From an uncultured Propionibacteriaceae bacterium (lineage in GTDB: Bacteria > Actinomycetota > Actinomycetes > Propionibacteriales > Propionibacteriaceae), in assembly GCA_936924635.1 (NCBI GenBank), contig CAKZHP010000057.1, positions 1 to 39,331 of the forward strand: a stretch of 39,331 bases of DNA, given 5' to 3'. The stretch's first letter is position 1. Every line of letters begins with the position of its first letter. The position numbers and the translations under genes were made by a program. The notes under the pieces were generated by a model that saw nothing but the letters and a program-made list of their open reading frames with translations, was not told the origin of the DNA and ran no database searches. Positions 15,165 to 32,193 of this stretch are shown piece after piece.

Positions 15165-16394
15165 ATGCGCATCTCAGGTGGATTCGGCGCTCGCGTGCGT
15201 GAGCTGCGGCGCGGGAGAGGGTGGAGCCAGGCCGAGCTGGGCGGCGACGCCTACTCCGGCAGCTACATCTCCTACCTCGAGTCCGGCAGGAGGACGCCGA
15301 CCATCGACGTCGCCCGCTACATCGCGAACCGCCTCGACGTCGACCCGTCCGAGCTGGGCGTGGGGGGTGCGGCATCGATGGGTAACGACCTCGAGATCGC
15401 CAGCCACCTGATGCTGGCCGACCGCCACCTGCGTTCCGGCGACTGGGCCGAGGCCCTCAAGGCCGCGCAGGTGGCCGAGACCCTGGCCCGGGGGGCTGGG
15501 CGGCTCGACCGCGCCTGGGAAGCGCAGTACGTGCAGTGCCGAACCCTGATGGAGACGCAGCAGTTCGAGAGGGGGGCCGATCTCGCCCTGGCCCTCGCCG
15601 AGGAGGCTGCGACGCAGATGGCTCCGATCGTGCAGGGGGAGGCCCTCACCCTGGCGGCCGGCGGTCTTCGTGCCATCGGGCGCGTGCACGACGCGCTGGG
15701 AGCGGTGACGCAGGCCCTCGCCTGCCCGATGGACCGGGTGCGGCGCGCGGAGGCCCTGATGCAGGCCGTGGCGGCGCACGCGGAGCTGGGCAACGTGCCG
15801 GGCGACGGCGACGCCGTGGTGGCCGAGCTGGGCGGCCTCGCCGAGGACCTTCCCGAGGGGCACCTGCTGGGTCGGGTGTGGTGGACGCTCGGCAACGCCT
15901 ACCACCTGCAGGGCGAGACCGAGCTCGCGGAGAAGAGCCATGGTCGCTCCGCGCAGCTGATCCGCGCCTCGGTGGACCTTCCCCTGTGGTCGCGGCTGCA
16001 GCGGGTGATCGCCCACTTCCGGCTGGTGCGCGGGGAGACCGAGGGGGTCGCCGACCAGCTTGCGGTCGCCGAGAGCGCCATGACGCTGACCGGCCGGATC
16101 ACCGACCTCGTCCACCTGTGGGTCGACCGGGCGCGCCTGCTGCACCTCGAAGGAGATCGCGAGGCCGCCCGCGAGCAGGTGCGCCGAGCCCTGGACCACG
16201 ACGCCTTCGCGATCGCCTGCCCGCCGCGGGCCGACGCCTACGAGCTGCTGGGCGACGTGGCACTCGACATGGGGGACACCGATGCGGCCCATGCGGCGTA
16301 CGCGGCCGCCGCTCAGGACTTCGAGGCGTTCGGTGCTCAGGGGCCGGCCCTCGCCGCATGGAAGAAGGCGGCCCACGTTGCGACTCGCAGCTGA
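15165..16394 (+). CDS. XRE-family HTH regulator with TPR domain (RRNPP-like)
   Basis: 409 residues after AAGGAAGGAGAG. Residues 5-65 are an XRE/Cro helix-turn-helix: FGARVRELRRGRGWSQAELG, then SGSYISYLESGRRTPTIDVA. From about residue 75 to the end the protein is all helical with TPR-like repeats, for example LADRHLRSGDWAEALKAAQV, GRVWWTLGNAYHLQGETELA and AYELLGDVALDMGDTDAAHA. An N-terminal HTH plus TPR array of 300-430 residues is the architecture of the RRNPP regulators that bind imported peptides. The divergent secreted-peptide gene supports that reading. Domain membership is judged by eye. It could instead be a TPR regulator that senses something else; many Actinomycetota carry HTH-TPR proteins of unknown ligand. 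Confidence 0.8.
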   Translation: MRISGGFGARVRELRRGRGWSQAELGGDAYSGSYISYLESGRRTPTIDVARYIANRLDVDPSELGVGGAASMGNDLEIASHLMLADRHLRSGDWAEALKAAQVAETLARGAGRLDRAWEAQYVQCRTLMETQQFERGADLALALAEEAATQMAPIVQGEALTLAAGGLRAIGRVHDALGAVTQALACPMDRVRRAEALMQAVAAHAELGNVPGDGDAVVAELGGLAEDLPEGHLLGRVWWTLGNAYHLQGETELAEKSHGRSAQLIRASVDLPLWSRLQRVIAHFRLVRGETEGVADQLAVAESAMTLTGRITDLVHLWVDRARLLHLEGDREAAREQVRRALDHDAFAIACPPRADAYELLGDVALDMGDTDAAHAAYAAAAQDFEAFGAQGPALAAWKKAAHVATRS

Positions 16395-16423
16395 TTGACA
16401 ACCTGTCACGGCAGGCCGATAAT
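16395..16423 (+). promoter_or_regulatory. Near-consensus promoter directly after the regulator gene, with dyad
   Basis: TTGACA, 17-bp spacer, GATAAT, beginning at the base after the regulator's TGA. The dyad TGACA-ACC-TGTCA (16396-16408) overlaps the -35 and resembles the repeat at the peptide promoter. Transcription would run about 275 nt to rpoB. Confidence 0.65.
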
Positions 16424-16705
16424 TGTCCTCAGCGTCGACGTGTCCCCCAAGCCCACGTTGGCGCGAGAGGCTGGAGCCTCGCCGGGGTCGGTGTCCTTGA
16501 GCAGGGCACCGGCTCCGGCTCCCCCTCACCTCAGCGCGCTTCCGCTCACCTCCGGGCCACACCTGCCGCACCTGGTAGCCGAGTTTGCTATGCTCCGCCG
16601 CTTCGACTATCGTTGTGGTTTGCCCATCGTCTTGTCCGGCCTGTGTGTTTGACACGGGTCGTTCAGCATGCTCGAAATCTGGCGAGTTCTGGAAGGACCA
16701 CCATC
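16424..16705 (+). other. rpoB upstream region/leader
   Basis: I see no convincing gene in these 282 bp. There is a hairpin near 16463-16482 (GAGGCT/AGCCTC), a second promoter candidate at 16585-16613, and a TTGACA at 16649 without a good -10. The GGAAGGA site before the rpoB TTG closes the region. Confidence 0.5.
16585..16613 (+). promoter_or_regulatory. Candidate proximal rpoB promoter
   Basis: TTGCTA, 17-bp spacer, TATCGT. An overlapping extended -10 (TGCTATGCT, 16586-16594) offers an alternative start. Leader length would be about 85 nt. Confidence 0.45.
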
Positions 16706-20185
<3,480 letters not shown>

Positions 20186-20249
20186 GCCTCAGTCCCGACC
20201 GACACGAACCAACCAGTCCCGGTGATGACCGGGAGAAGGTAGAAACACT

Positions 20250-24134
<3,885 letters not shown>

Positions 24135-24147
24135 TCGTCTGGTCCTG

Positions 24148-24184
24148 ACGTACGGCGCCCCGGGACTCCCGGGGCGCCGTACGT
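24148..24184. terminator. 18-bp perfect palindromic terminator after rpoC
   Basis: ACGTACGGCGCCCCGGGA and its exact complement TCCCGGGGCGCCGTACGT are separated by one base, 13 bp past rpoC. CGTCTTCCCCCC follows. Confidence 0.8.
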
Positions 24185-24221
24185 CGTCTTCCCCCCATCT
24201 GTCGCTGAGGAGCTGCGACCC

Positions 24222-25433
24222 ATGACCGATCCGATCGAGGCCCCCGGCGACCACTGGAGCAGGGCGCCTCGCACTCCCGACGAAGCAAGCGTCAAGAAGG
24301 CCCTGCGGGCGGTGTTCATCGCCTTCGGTGTCACCGGCTTCGCCTTCGCGTCGTGGGCCTCCCGCCTGCCCGACGTGAAGGTGCTGCTCGGCCTCACGGC
24401 TGGGCAGCTGAGCCAGGTGCTGCTGGTGTCGGCCCTGGGTTCGGTGCTGGGGCTGCCCATCGCCGGCAAGGTGGTCGAGCGCGTCGGCACCCGGCGCACG
24501 ATCGAGATCGCCGCGACCTTCTTCGGGCTGGGGCTGGCCGTGGCGGCGATCGGCGTCACGGTGCTGAACGTGTGGGTCGTGATGGCGGGCGTCTTCGTCG
24601 TGGGCACGTTCATGGGGGTCTGGGACGTCGCGATGAACCACGAGGGCGCCACCGTCGAGCGCCACCTGGGTCGCGCGATCATGCCCTGGTTCCACGCCGC
24701 CTTCAGCATGATGACGGTGGTGGGTGCGCTCATCGGCGCTCTGATGACCGGGCTGCACGTGCCGGTCTGGGCCCACATGCTGCTGCCGCTCGCCTCGATC
24801 GCCTGGGTGGTGCTCGGCGGCATCCGTGGCTTCCTGCCTTGCGAGGCGGATGAGGCCGAGGAGCAGGTCGAGAAGGGCCGCTCGGCGTGGGCGGAGCCCC
24901 GTACGCTCCTGGTCGGTCTGATCGTCCTCGTGGCCGCCTTCACCGAGGGCACGGCCAACGACTGGGTGGCCATCGCGCTCCGGGAGGGGTACGGCCTCCC
25001 GGGCTGGGTCGGCGTGCTCGGTTTCGCCGTCTTCCTCGGCACCATGACGCTCGGACGTGTCCTTGGCACCGGCCTGCTGGACCGGTACGGCCGGGTGCCG
25101 GTGCTCCGGGCCATGTTCGCGGTGGCCTTCGTGGGCAGCCTGCTGGTCGTCTTCGGTGGCCCGGTGCTGGCGTTCGTCGGCGCGGCGCTGTGGGGCGTGG
25201 GCGCCTCTCTGGGCTTCCCGGTGGGCATGAGCGCGGCCTCGGACGAGCCGTCCCGTGCTGCCGCACGCCTGAGCGTGGTGGCGACGATCGGCTACCTCGC
25301 CTTCATCGGTGGCCCGGCCCTGGTGGGCTTCCTGGGCGACCACGTGGGCGTGCTGAAAGCGCTGCTGGCCGTGGGAGTGCTGCTCATTCCGGCCACGCTG
25401 GCGCTGCCCGCCGTACGGCCGCCGCAGCGCTGA
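24222..25433 (+). CDS. MFS transporter
   Basis: 403 residues with about 12 hydrophobic helices in two halves of six. The first helix region is AVFIAFGVTGFAFASWASRL. The loop 2-3 motif is GKVVERVGTRRTIE, the MFS motif A (GxxxDRxGxR) in variant form. A charged central loop (CEADEAEEQVEKGRSAWAEP) divides the halves. The second half repeats motif A as GTGLLDRYGRVPVL. The overall look is of the YbjJ-like MFS_1 group. Substrate unknown. It stands alone after the rpoBC terminator, with GAGGAGCTGCGACCC before the ATG. A hairpin embedding its stop codon follows. Confidence 0.85.
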   Translation: MTDPIEAPGDHWSRAPRTPDEASVKKALRAVFIAFGVTGFAFASWASRLPDVKVLLGLTAGQLSQVLLVSALGSVLGLPIAGKVVERVGTRRTIEIAATFFGLGLAVAAIGVTVLNVWVVMAGVFVVGTFMGVWDVAMNHEGATVERHLGRAIMPWFHAAFSMMTVVGALIGALMTGLHVPVWAHMLLPLASIAWVVLGGIRGFLPCEADEAEEQVEKGRSAWAEPRTLLVGLIVLVAAFTEGTANDWVAIALREGYGLPGWVGVLGFAVFLGTMTLGRVLGTGLLDRYGRVPVLRAMFAVAFVGSLLVVFGGPVLAFVGAALWGVGASLGFPVGMSAASDEPSRAAARLSVVATIGYLAFIGGPALVGFLGDHVGVLKALLAVGVLLIPATLALPAVRPPQR

Positions 25434-25452
25434 GCCGCAGGCGCCGGCTCAG
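25430..25452 (+). terminator. Hairpin at the end of the MFS gene
   Basis: CTGAGCCG and CGGCTCAG form an 8-bp perfect stem that contains the stop codon. There is no U-run. Confidence 0.5.
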
Positions 25453-25733
25453 ACCGGCCCGTACGCCAGGTGCCACTGAGCCAAGCGCGTTCCACGTCAC
25501 TCGAAACGAACCCGCTCGGGTGTCTGCCGGCTCCACTGTCGGCACCAGGGGCCGCCCCGGCTGGAGGAGGGCTGGAGGAGAGGATGGCCAGGGCGAGCCG
25601 GCGGCGACAGACGCACCCGCCGGGGTGGCCGGCCCCCTCGTGCTCCGTGTACCTGCGTGTCCGGAGGCCAACCGTGCCGACGGCTCGCTAGCATCCCCAA
25701 AAGGCCCGAACGGCGGTGGGCGCGCCCGCTTTT
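25453..25733. other. Non-coding gap before the str operon
   Basis: I see no gene with a ribosome site and plausible product on either strand. At the right end, GGGCGCGCCCGC followed by six T (25730-25735) looks like a short terminator abutting the str promoter; the T-run overlaps its -35. Confidence 0.45.
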
Positions 25734-25762
25734 TTGACCCTCCCGTGGCAAGCGACTAATCT
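25734..25762 (+). promoter_or_regulatory. Promoter of the str operon
   Basis: TTGACC, 17-bp spacer, TAATCT. The predicted start is near 25769, giving a leader of about 108 nt to rpsL. The leader opens with stem CTCCGAG/CTCGGAG. Confidence 0.75.
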
Positions 25763-25876
25763 GGCGCGGTGCTCCGAGTGTCTCGGAGTGTCGTGTGCGC
25801 GCCAGTCACCCCGGTCCGGGGCAGGCAGCTGGTGCAAGCACTCAGCCTCACGCCGCAGATAGAGAGAACCGCCAAG

Positions 25877-26248
25877 GTGCCCACGATTCAGCAGCTGGTC
25901 CGCAAGGGCCGCGCCGACAAGGTCAGCAAGACCAAGACGCCCGCTCTCAAGGGCTCGCCCCAGCGACGCGGCGTCTGCACGCGCGTCTACACCACCACCC
26001 CGAAGAAGCCGAACTCGGCTCTGCGCAAGGTGGCCCGCGTCAAGCTGTCCAGCGGCATCGAGGTCACGGCCTACATCCCAGGCGTCGGCCACAACCTGCA
26101 GGAGCACTCGATGGTGCTCGTGCGCGGCGGTCGTGTGAAGGACCTGCCGGGCGTGCGCTACAAGATCATCCGCGGCGCCCTGGACACCCAGGCCGTCAAG
26201 AACCGTAAGCAGGCGCGTAGCCGCTACGGCGCGAAGAAGGAGAAGTAA
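25877..26248 (+). CDS. rpsL: 30S ribosomal protein S12
   Basis: 123 residues from the GTG at 25877 (MPTIQQLVRKGR). The frame extends upstream without family sequence. Decoding-site segments TTTPKKPNSALRKVARV and GGRVKDLPGVRYKIIRG keep the wild-type lysines (E. coli Lys42 and Lys87) where streptomycin resistance changes arise. First gene of the str operon; its stop overlaps the rpsG start by one base (TAATG). Confidence 0.98.
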   Translation: MPTIQQLVRKGRADKVSKTKTPALKGSPQRRGVCTRVYTTTPKKPNSALRKVARVKLSSGIEVTAYIPGVGHNLQEHSMVLVRGGRVKDLPGVRYKIIRGALDTQAVKNRKQARSRYGAKKEK

Positions 26249-26721
26249 TGCCTCGCAAGGGTCCCGCTCCCAAGCGCCCCGTCATGGTCGACCCGGTGTA
26301 CGGGTCGCCGCTGGTCTCGCAGCTCGTCAGCAAGATCCTGCTCGACGGCAAGAAGACCATCGCCCAGGGCATCGTGTACGACGCCCTCGAGGGCACGCGT
26401 GAGAAGACCGGTGGGGTCGACCCGGTCCAGACGCTGAAGAAGGCGCTCGATAACGTGCGCCCGAGCATCGAGGTGAAGAGCCGCCGCGTCGGTGGCGCCA
26501 CCTACCAGGTGCCGATCGAGGTCAAGCCCGCCCGCGCCAACACGCTGGCCATGCGCTGGCTGGTGTCGTTCTCCCGCGCCCGTCGCGAGAAGACGATGTC
26601 GGAGCGCCTGCGCAACGAGATCCTCGACGCCGCCAACGGCCTGGGTGCTGCGGTGAAGCGCCGCGAGGACACCCACAAGATGGCCGAGGCCAACCGCGCC
26701 TTCGCTCACTACCGCTGGTGA
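26248..26721 (+). CDS. rpsG: 30S ribosomal protein S7
   Basis: 157 residues (MPRKGPAPKRPVMVDPVYGS). A GAAGGAGAAG site lies within the end of rpsL. Conserved rRNA-binding segments are SQLVSKILLDGKKTIAQ, KSRRVGGATYQVPIEV, and RREKTMSERLRNEI leading to the C-terminal EDTHKMAEANRAFAHYRW. S7 nucleates assembly of the 30S head. Confidence 0.98.
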   Translation: MPRKGPAPKRPVMVDPVYGSPLVSQLVSKILLDGKKTIAQGIVYDALEGTREKTGGVDPVQTLKKALDNVRPSIEVKSRRVGGATYQVPIEVKPARANTLAMRWLVSFSRARREKTMSERLRNEILDAANGLGAAVKRREDTHKMAEANRAFAHYRW

Positions 26722-26728
26722 GCTGACA

Positions 26729-26759
26729 CGCCCTCGGCCGGATGCCCGGCCCGAGGGCG
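26729..26759 (+). terminator. Hairpin between rpsG and fusA (partial terminator or processing site)
   Basis: CGCCCTCGG-CCGG pairs with CCGG-CCCGAGGGCG, with one bulge. It is followed by TTGCC rather than a U-run. It lies inside the str operon, so full termination is unlikely. Confidence 0.5.
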
Positions 26760-26816
26760 TTGCCATGCCTGGCACCTGTATGAACTACCGGAGAACAACA
26801 AAGAAAGCACACGATC

Positions 26817-28925
<2,109 letters not shown>

Positions 28926-28955
28926 GTCACAGCTTCTTGATGCCTTCTGACCGTG

Positions 28956-28980
28956 ACCGGGCGGGTTTGACTCGCCCGGT
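28956..28980 (+). other. Hairpin in the fusA-tuf gap
   Basis: ACCGGGCG and CGCCCGGT pair perfectly (8 bp, plus one G-C and one G-U) around a loop that contains the -35 of the tuf promoter. Confidence 0.45.
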
Positions 28981-28995
28981 CGGGTCGGGAAGACT
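28967..28995 (+). promoter_or_regulatory. Candidate internal promoter of tuf
   Basis: TTGACT, 17-bp spacer, AAGACT. This would give tuf its own transcript with a leader of about 150 nt, explaining the 227-bp fusA-tuf gap. Confidence 0.5.
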
Positions 28996-29152
28996 TGTCC
29001 GGTCCCCTCGGTGGGGAACCGAACACCACGTGCCCGGTGCGGGTGACCAGCCAGGTACGACCACGAAACGGTGACGGGCGGCAGCCGCCGCCCAGCACGA
29101 AGAACCACGTCGCGCCGCGACCGCGTAGCGACAACCCGGAAGAGGAGCCCCA

Positions 29153-30346
29153 GTGGCAAAGGCCAAGTTCGAGCGGACCAAGCCGCACTGCAACATCGGC
29201 ACCATCGGACACATCGACCACGGCAAGACCACGCTCACCGCGGCGATCTCCAAGGTGCTCCACGACAAGTACCCGGACCTGAACCCGCAGTTCGCGTTCG
29301 AGGACATCGACAAGGCTCCCGAGGAGCGTCAGCGCGGCATCACGATCTCGATCGCTCACATCGAGTACCAGACCGAGCAGCGTCACTACGCCCACGTCGA
29401 CTGCCCGGGCCACGCCGACTACGTGAAGAACATGATCACGGGTGCGGCCCAGATGGATGGTGCGATCCTCGTGGTCGCCGCCACCGACGGCCCCATGCCG
29501 CAGACGAAGGAGCACGTGCTCCTCGCCCGCCAGGTCGGCGTGCCGGCCATGGTCGTGGCCCTCAACAAGTGCGACATGGTCGACGACGAGGAGATCCTCG
29601 AGCTCGTCGAGATGGAGGTGCGTGAGCTCCTCAGCGCTCAGGAGTTCGACGGCGACGACTGCCCGGTCGTCCGGGTTGCCGCCTTCCCGGCCCTGAACGG
29701 CGACGCCAAGTGGGGCGACTCGATCATCGAGCTCATGACCGCGGTCGACGAGTACATCCCGCAGCCCGAGCGTGAGACGGACAAGCCGTTCCTCATGCCC
29801 GTGGAGGACGTCTTCACCATCACCGGTCGTGGCACGGTCATCACCGGCCGCATCGAGCGTGGCGTCGTCAAGACCGGCGAGACCGTCGACATCATCGGCA
29901 TCCGTCCGGCCAAGCAGACCTCGACCGTCACCGGTGTCGAGATGTTCCGCAAGATTCTCGACGAGGGTCGCGCGGGCGAGAACGTCGGCCTCCTGCTCCG
30001 TGGCACGAAGAAGGAGGACGTGGAGCGCGGCATGGTCGTGATCAAGCCGGGCAGCACCACGCCCCACACCGACTTCGAGGGCAGCGTCTACGTGCTGAAC
30101 AAGGATGAGGGTGGCCGTCACAAGCCGTTCTTCACGAACTACTCGCCCCAGTTCTACTTCCGCACCACCGACGTGACCGGCAAGGTCGAGCTGCCGGAGG
30201 GCAAGGAGATGGTCATGCCCGGTGACAACACCGACATGACGGTCCACCTCGACAAGCCGATCGCCATGGAGGACGGGCTGAAGTTCGCCATCCGCGAGGG
30301 TGGTCGCACCGTCGGCGCCGGCCGTGTGACGAAGATCCTGAAGTGA
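29153..30346 (+). CDS. tuf: Elongation factor Tu
   Basis: 397 residues, GTG start after AGAGGAG. G motifs are GHIDHGKTTL, RGITISIAH, DCPGHADYVKNM and NKCDMVDD. Domains 2 and 3 are complete through GGRTVGAGRVTKILK. Against the usual actinobacterial sequence it differs at several conserved points: Cys13 in KPHCNIGTIG where Val is normal, and Ser331 in NYSPQF where Arg is near-universal (codon TCG at 30143). It carries aminoacyl-tRNA to the ribosome. A strong terminator follows. Confidence 0.99.
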   Translation: MAKAKFERTKPHCNIGTIGHIDHGKTTLTAAISKVLHDKYPDLNPQFAFEDIDKAPEERQRGITISIAHIEYQTEQRHYAHVDCPGHADYVKNMITGAAQMDGAILVVAATDGPMPQTKEHVLLARQVGVPAMVVALNKCDMVDDEEILELVEMEVRELLSAQEFDGDDCPVVRVAAFPALNGDAKWGDSIIELMTAVDEYIPQPERETDKPFLMPVEDVFTITGRGTVITGRIERGVVKTGETVDIIGIRPAKQTSTVTGVEMFRKILDEGRAGENVGLLLRGTKKEDVERGMVVIKPGSTTPHTDFEGSVYVLNKDEGGRHKPFFTNYSPQFYFRTTDVTGKVELPEGKEMVMPGDNTDMTVHLDKPIAMEDGLKFAIREGGRTVGAGRVTKILK

Positions 30347-30372
30347 TCTGAGCCTCACCCAGCGACACAGCA

Positions 30373-30402
30373 AAGGGCCCCGCACCTCGGTGCGGGGCCC
30401 TT
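30373..30402. terminator. Terminator of the str operon
   Basis: AAGGGCCCCGCACC and GGTGCGGGGCCCTT form a 14-bp perfect stem with a two-base loop, 26 bp past tuf. The convergent glnS ends 52 bp away, so it may serve both strands. Confidence 0.85.
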
Positions 30403-30453
30403 CGCCGTTGTCGGGGGCCTGCGATCGCGTACGCAACCGAGCGGCCGTCCGGC

Positions 30454-32118
30454 CTAGCCGCCGCGCTTCTGGATGGCCGCCCACTCGTCGCGCAGGCCTA
30501 CGGTGCGGTGGAACAGCATGGGCTCGCGGTCGTCGCGGCAGAAGTAGCCGAGGCGCTCGAACTGGAGCACCTCGCCGGGGCGGCTGTCGGCCAGGGCAGC
30601 CTCGACCTTGCAGCCGGCGAGCAGCTCGCGGGAGGCGGGGTTGAGGTCGTCCAGCGGCTCGCCGGTCCCCTCACCGGGATGGGCGGCGGTGAACAGCCGT
30701 TCGTACAAGCCGACCGACGCCTCGACGGCATGCCCGGCCGAGACCCAGTGCATGGTCGAGCGGACCTTGCGCCCGTCAGGGGCGTCGCCACCGCGGGATG
30801 CCGGGTCGTGCGTGGCCTCCACCGCCACCACCTGCCCGCTCTCGTCCTTCACCACGCCCGTGCAGGTCACCAGGTACGCGCCGCGGAGCCGTACCTCGGT
30901 GCCCGGGCTCAGCCGGTAGAACTTGGGCGGCGGGACCTCCGCGAAGTCGTCGGCCTCGATCCAGAGCTCGCCGGAGAACGGCACCGTACGCGACCCGGCG
31001 GACTCGTCATTCGGGTGGTTCGCCACCTCGAAGTGGTCAACCTTGCCCTCGGGCCAGTCGGTGATCACCAGGCGCAGCGGGCGAAGCACGGCCATGCGTC
31101 GCTGCGCCGTGCGGTTCAGGTGGTCCCGCACGTACGACTCCAGCGCCTCGATCGACTGGCGCGAGTTGGTCCGCGTGGTGCCGATGTCGCGGCAGAACGA
31201 CGTGATCGCCGCGGCGGGGTAGCCGCGGCGCCGCAGCCCCTGCAGGGTGGGCATCCGGGGGTCGTCCCAGCCGTCCACCGTGCCGTCCTCGACGAGCTTC
31301 TTGAGGCGCCGCTTCGAGGTGACCGTGTGCGTGAGCTCGAGCCGGGCGAACTCCATCTGGCGCGGCCGGTCACCCGGGAGGGGCACGTGCTGCAGGTACC
31401 AGTCGTACAGCGGCCGGTGAGACTCGAACTCCAGCGTGCAGAGCGAGTGCGTCACGCCCTCCAGCGCATCGGACTGGCCGTGCGCCCAGTCGTACGTGGG
31501 GTAGATGCACCACCTGTCACCGGTGCGGTGGTGGTGCGTGGAACGGATCCTGTACATCACCGGGTCTCGCAGCTGCATGTTCTCGTGCTGCATGTCGATC
31601 TTCGCGCGGAGCACCCGCGAGCCGTCCGGGAACTCCCCGGCGCGCATCCGGCGCAGAAGGTCGAGGTTCTCGGCGGGCGTACGATCTCGGAACGGGCTCT
31701 CGATGCCCGGCTTGCCGTACCCGCCGCGCTGGGCGGAGATGGTCTCGCCGTCCTGGTCGTCGACGTACGCGAGCCCGCCCTCGACGAGGTGCTCGGCCCA
31801 CGCGTACAAGGTGTCGAAGTAGTCCGAGGCGTAGAGCACCTGCGCGGGCGAGAACCCGAGCCACTCGATGTCAGCCCGAATGGCGTCGACGTACTCGACG
31901 TCCTCGGTGTCGGGGTTGGTGTCGTCGAGGCGCAGGTTGCAGCTGCCGCCGAAGTCACGGGCGACGCCGAAGTCGACCGTGATCGCCTTGGCGTGGCCGA
32001 TGTGGAGGTAGCCGTTCGGCTCCGGTGGGAACCGGGTCTGCACCCGTCCGCCGTACGTCCCCTGCTGGTTGTCGCGGCGTACGGCGTCAGCGATGAAGTC
32101 TCCGGCGGATTCGGTCAT
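30454..32118 (-). CDS. glnS: Glutaminyl-tRNA synthetase
   Basis: 554 residues from the ATG at 32118. The class I signature is PPEPNGYLHIGHAK (about 31-44), with the GlnRS-type LRLDDTNPDTED and the KMSKS-like loop TSKRRLKKLV at about 265-274. The C-terminal half is the GlnRS beta-barrel anticodon domain (HFEVANHPNDESAGSRTVPFSGELWIEADDF). It charges tRNA-Gln with glutamine directly. Most Actinomycetota lack GlnRS and use GluRS plus GatCAB, so this is unusual and suggests ancestral transfer. No ribosome site precedes the ATG; TAGGCT seven bases upstream suggests a leaderless mRNA. Confidence 0.95.
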   Translation of the reverse strand: MTESAGDFIADAVRRDNQQGTYGGRVQTRFPPEPNGYLHIGHAKAITVDFGVARDFGGSCNLRLDDTNPDTEDVEYVDAIRADIEWLGFSPAQVLYASDYFDTLYAWAEHLVEGGLAYVDDQDGETISAQRGGYGKPGIESPFRDRTPAENLDLLRRMRAGEFPDGSRVLRAKIDMQHENMQLRDPVMYRIRSTHHHRTGDRWCIYPTYDWAHGQSDALEGVTHSLCTLEFESHRPLYDWYLQHVPLPGDRPRQMEFARLELTHTVTSKRRLKKLVEDGTVDGWDDPRMPTLQGLRRRGYPAAAITSFCRDIGTTRTNSRQSIEALESYVRDHLNRTAQRRMAVLRPLRLVITDWPEGKVDHFEVANHPNDESAGSRTVPFSGELWIEADDFAEVPPPKFYRLSPGTEVRLRGAYLVTCTGVVKDESGQVVAVEATHDPASRGGDAPDGRKVRSTMHWVSAGHAVEASVGLYERLFTAAHPGEGTGEPLDDLNPASRELLAGCKVEAALADSRPGEVLQFERLGYFCRDDREPMLFHRTVGLRDEWAAIQKRGG

Positions 32119-32125
32119 AGGGGCC

Positions 32126-32131
32126 AGCCTA
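32126..32131 (-). promoter_or_regulatory. -10 element for leaderless glnS
   Basis: TAGGCT on the minus strand, seven bases before the ATG, as at hadA (8125-8130). Confidence 0.5.
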
Positions 32132-32140
32132 GGGGGAATG

Positions 32141-32177
32141 CACGAGGGCGCCGTGCCAGCGGCACGGCGCCCTCGTG
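32141..32177 (-). terminator. Terminator of the CsbD-like gene
   Basis: CACGAGGGCGCCGTGCC pairs perfectly with GGCACGGCGCCCTCGTG (17 bp) around AGC, just past the stop codon. It shields glnS from read-through. Confidence 0.8.
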
Positions 32178-32193
32178 GCGACGGTGGGACAGC

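Noticed and set aside
14915..16394. Toxin-antitoxin module reading of the small gene and XRE regulator
   Set aside because: XRE antitoxins are usually short and co-oriented with the toxin. Here the regulator has a long TPR domain, the genes are divergent, and the peptide has a cleavable AxA signal. Not fully excluded.
16395..16652. 85-codon frame starting with TTG after the regulator gene
   Set aside because: It begins inside the -35 element, has no ribosome site, and its translation is low-complexity and Pro-rich.
24148..24184. 18-bp perfect palindrome considered as an attachment or recombination site
   Set aside because: Its position 13 bp after rpoC and near-zero loop fit a terminator; there is no integrase or duplicated copy nearby.
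25877..26248. Streptomycin-resistance change in S12
   Set aside because: The two key lysines in PKKPNS and VKDLPG are wild type.
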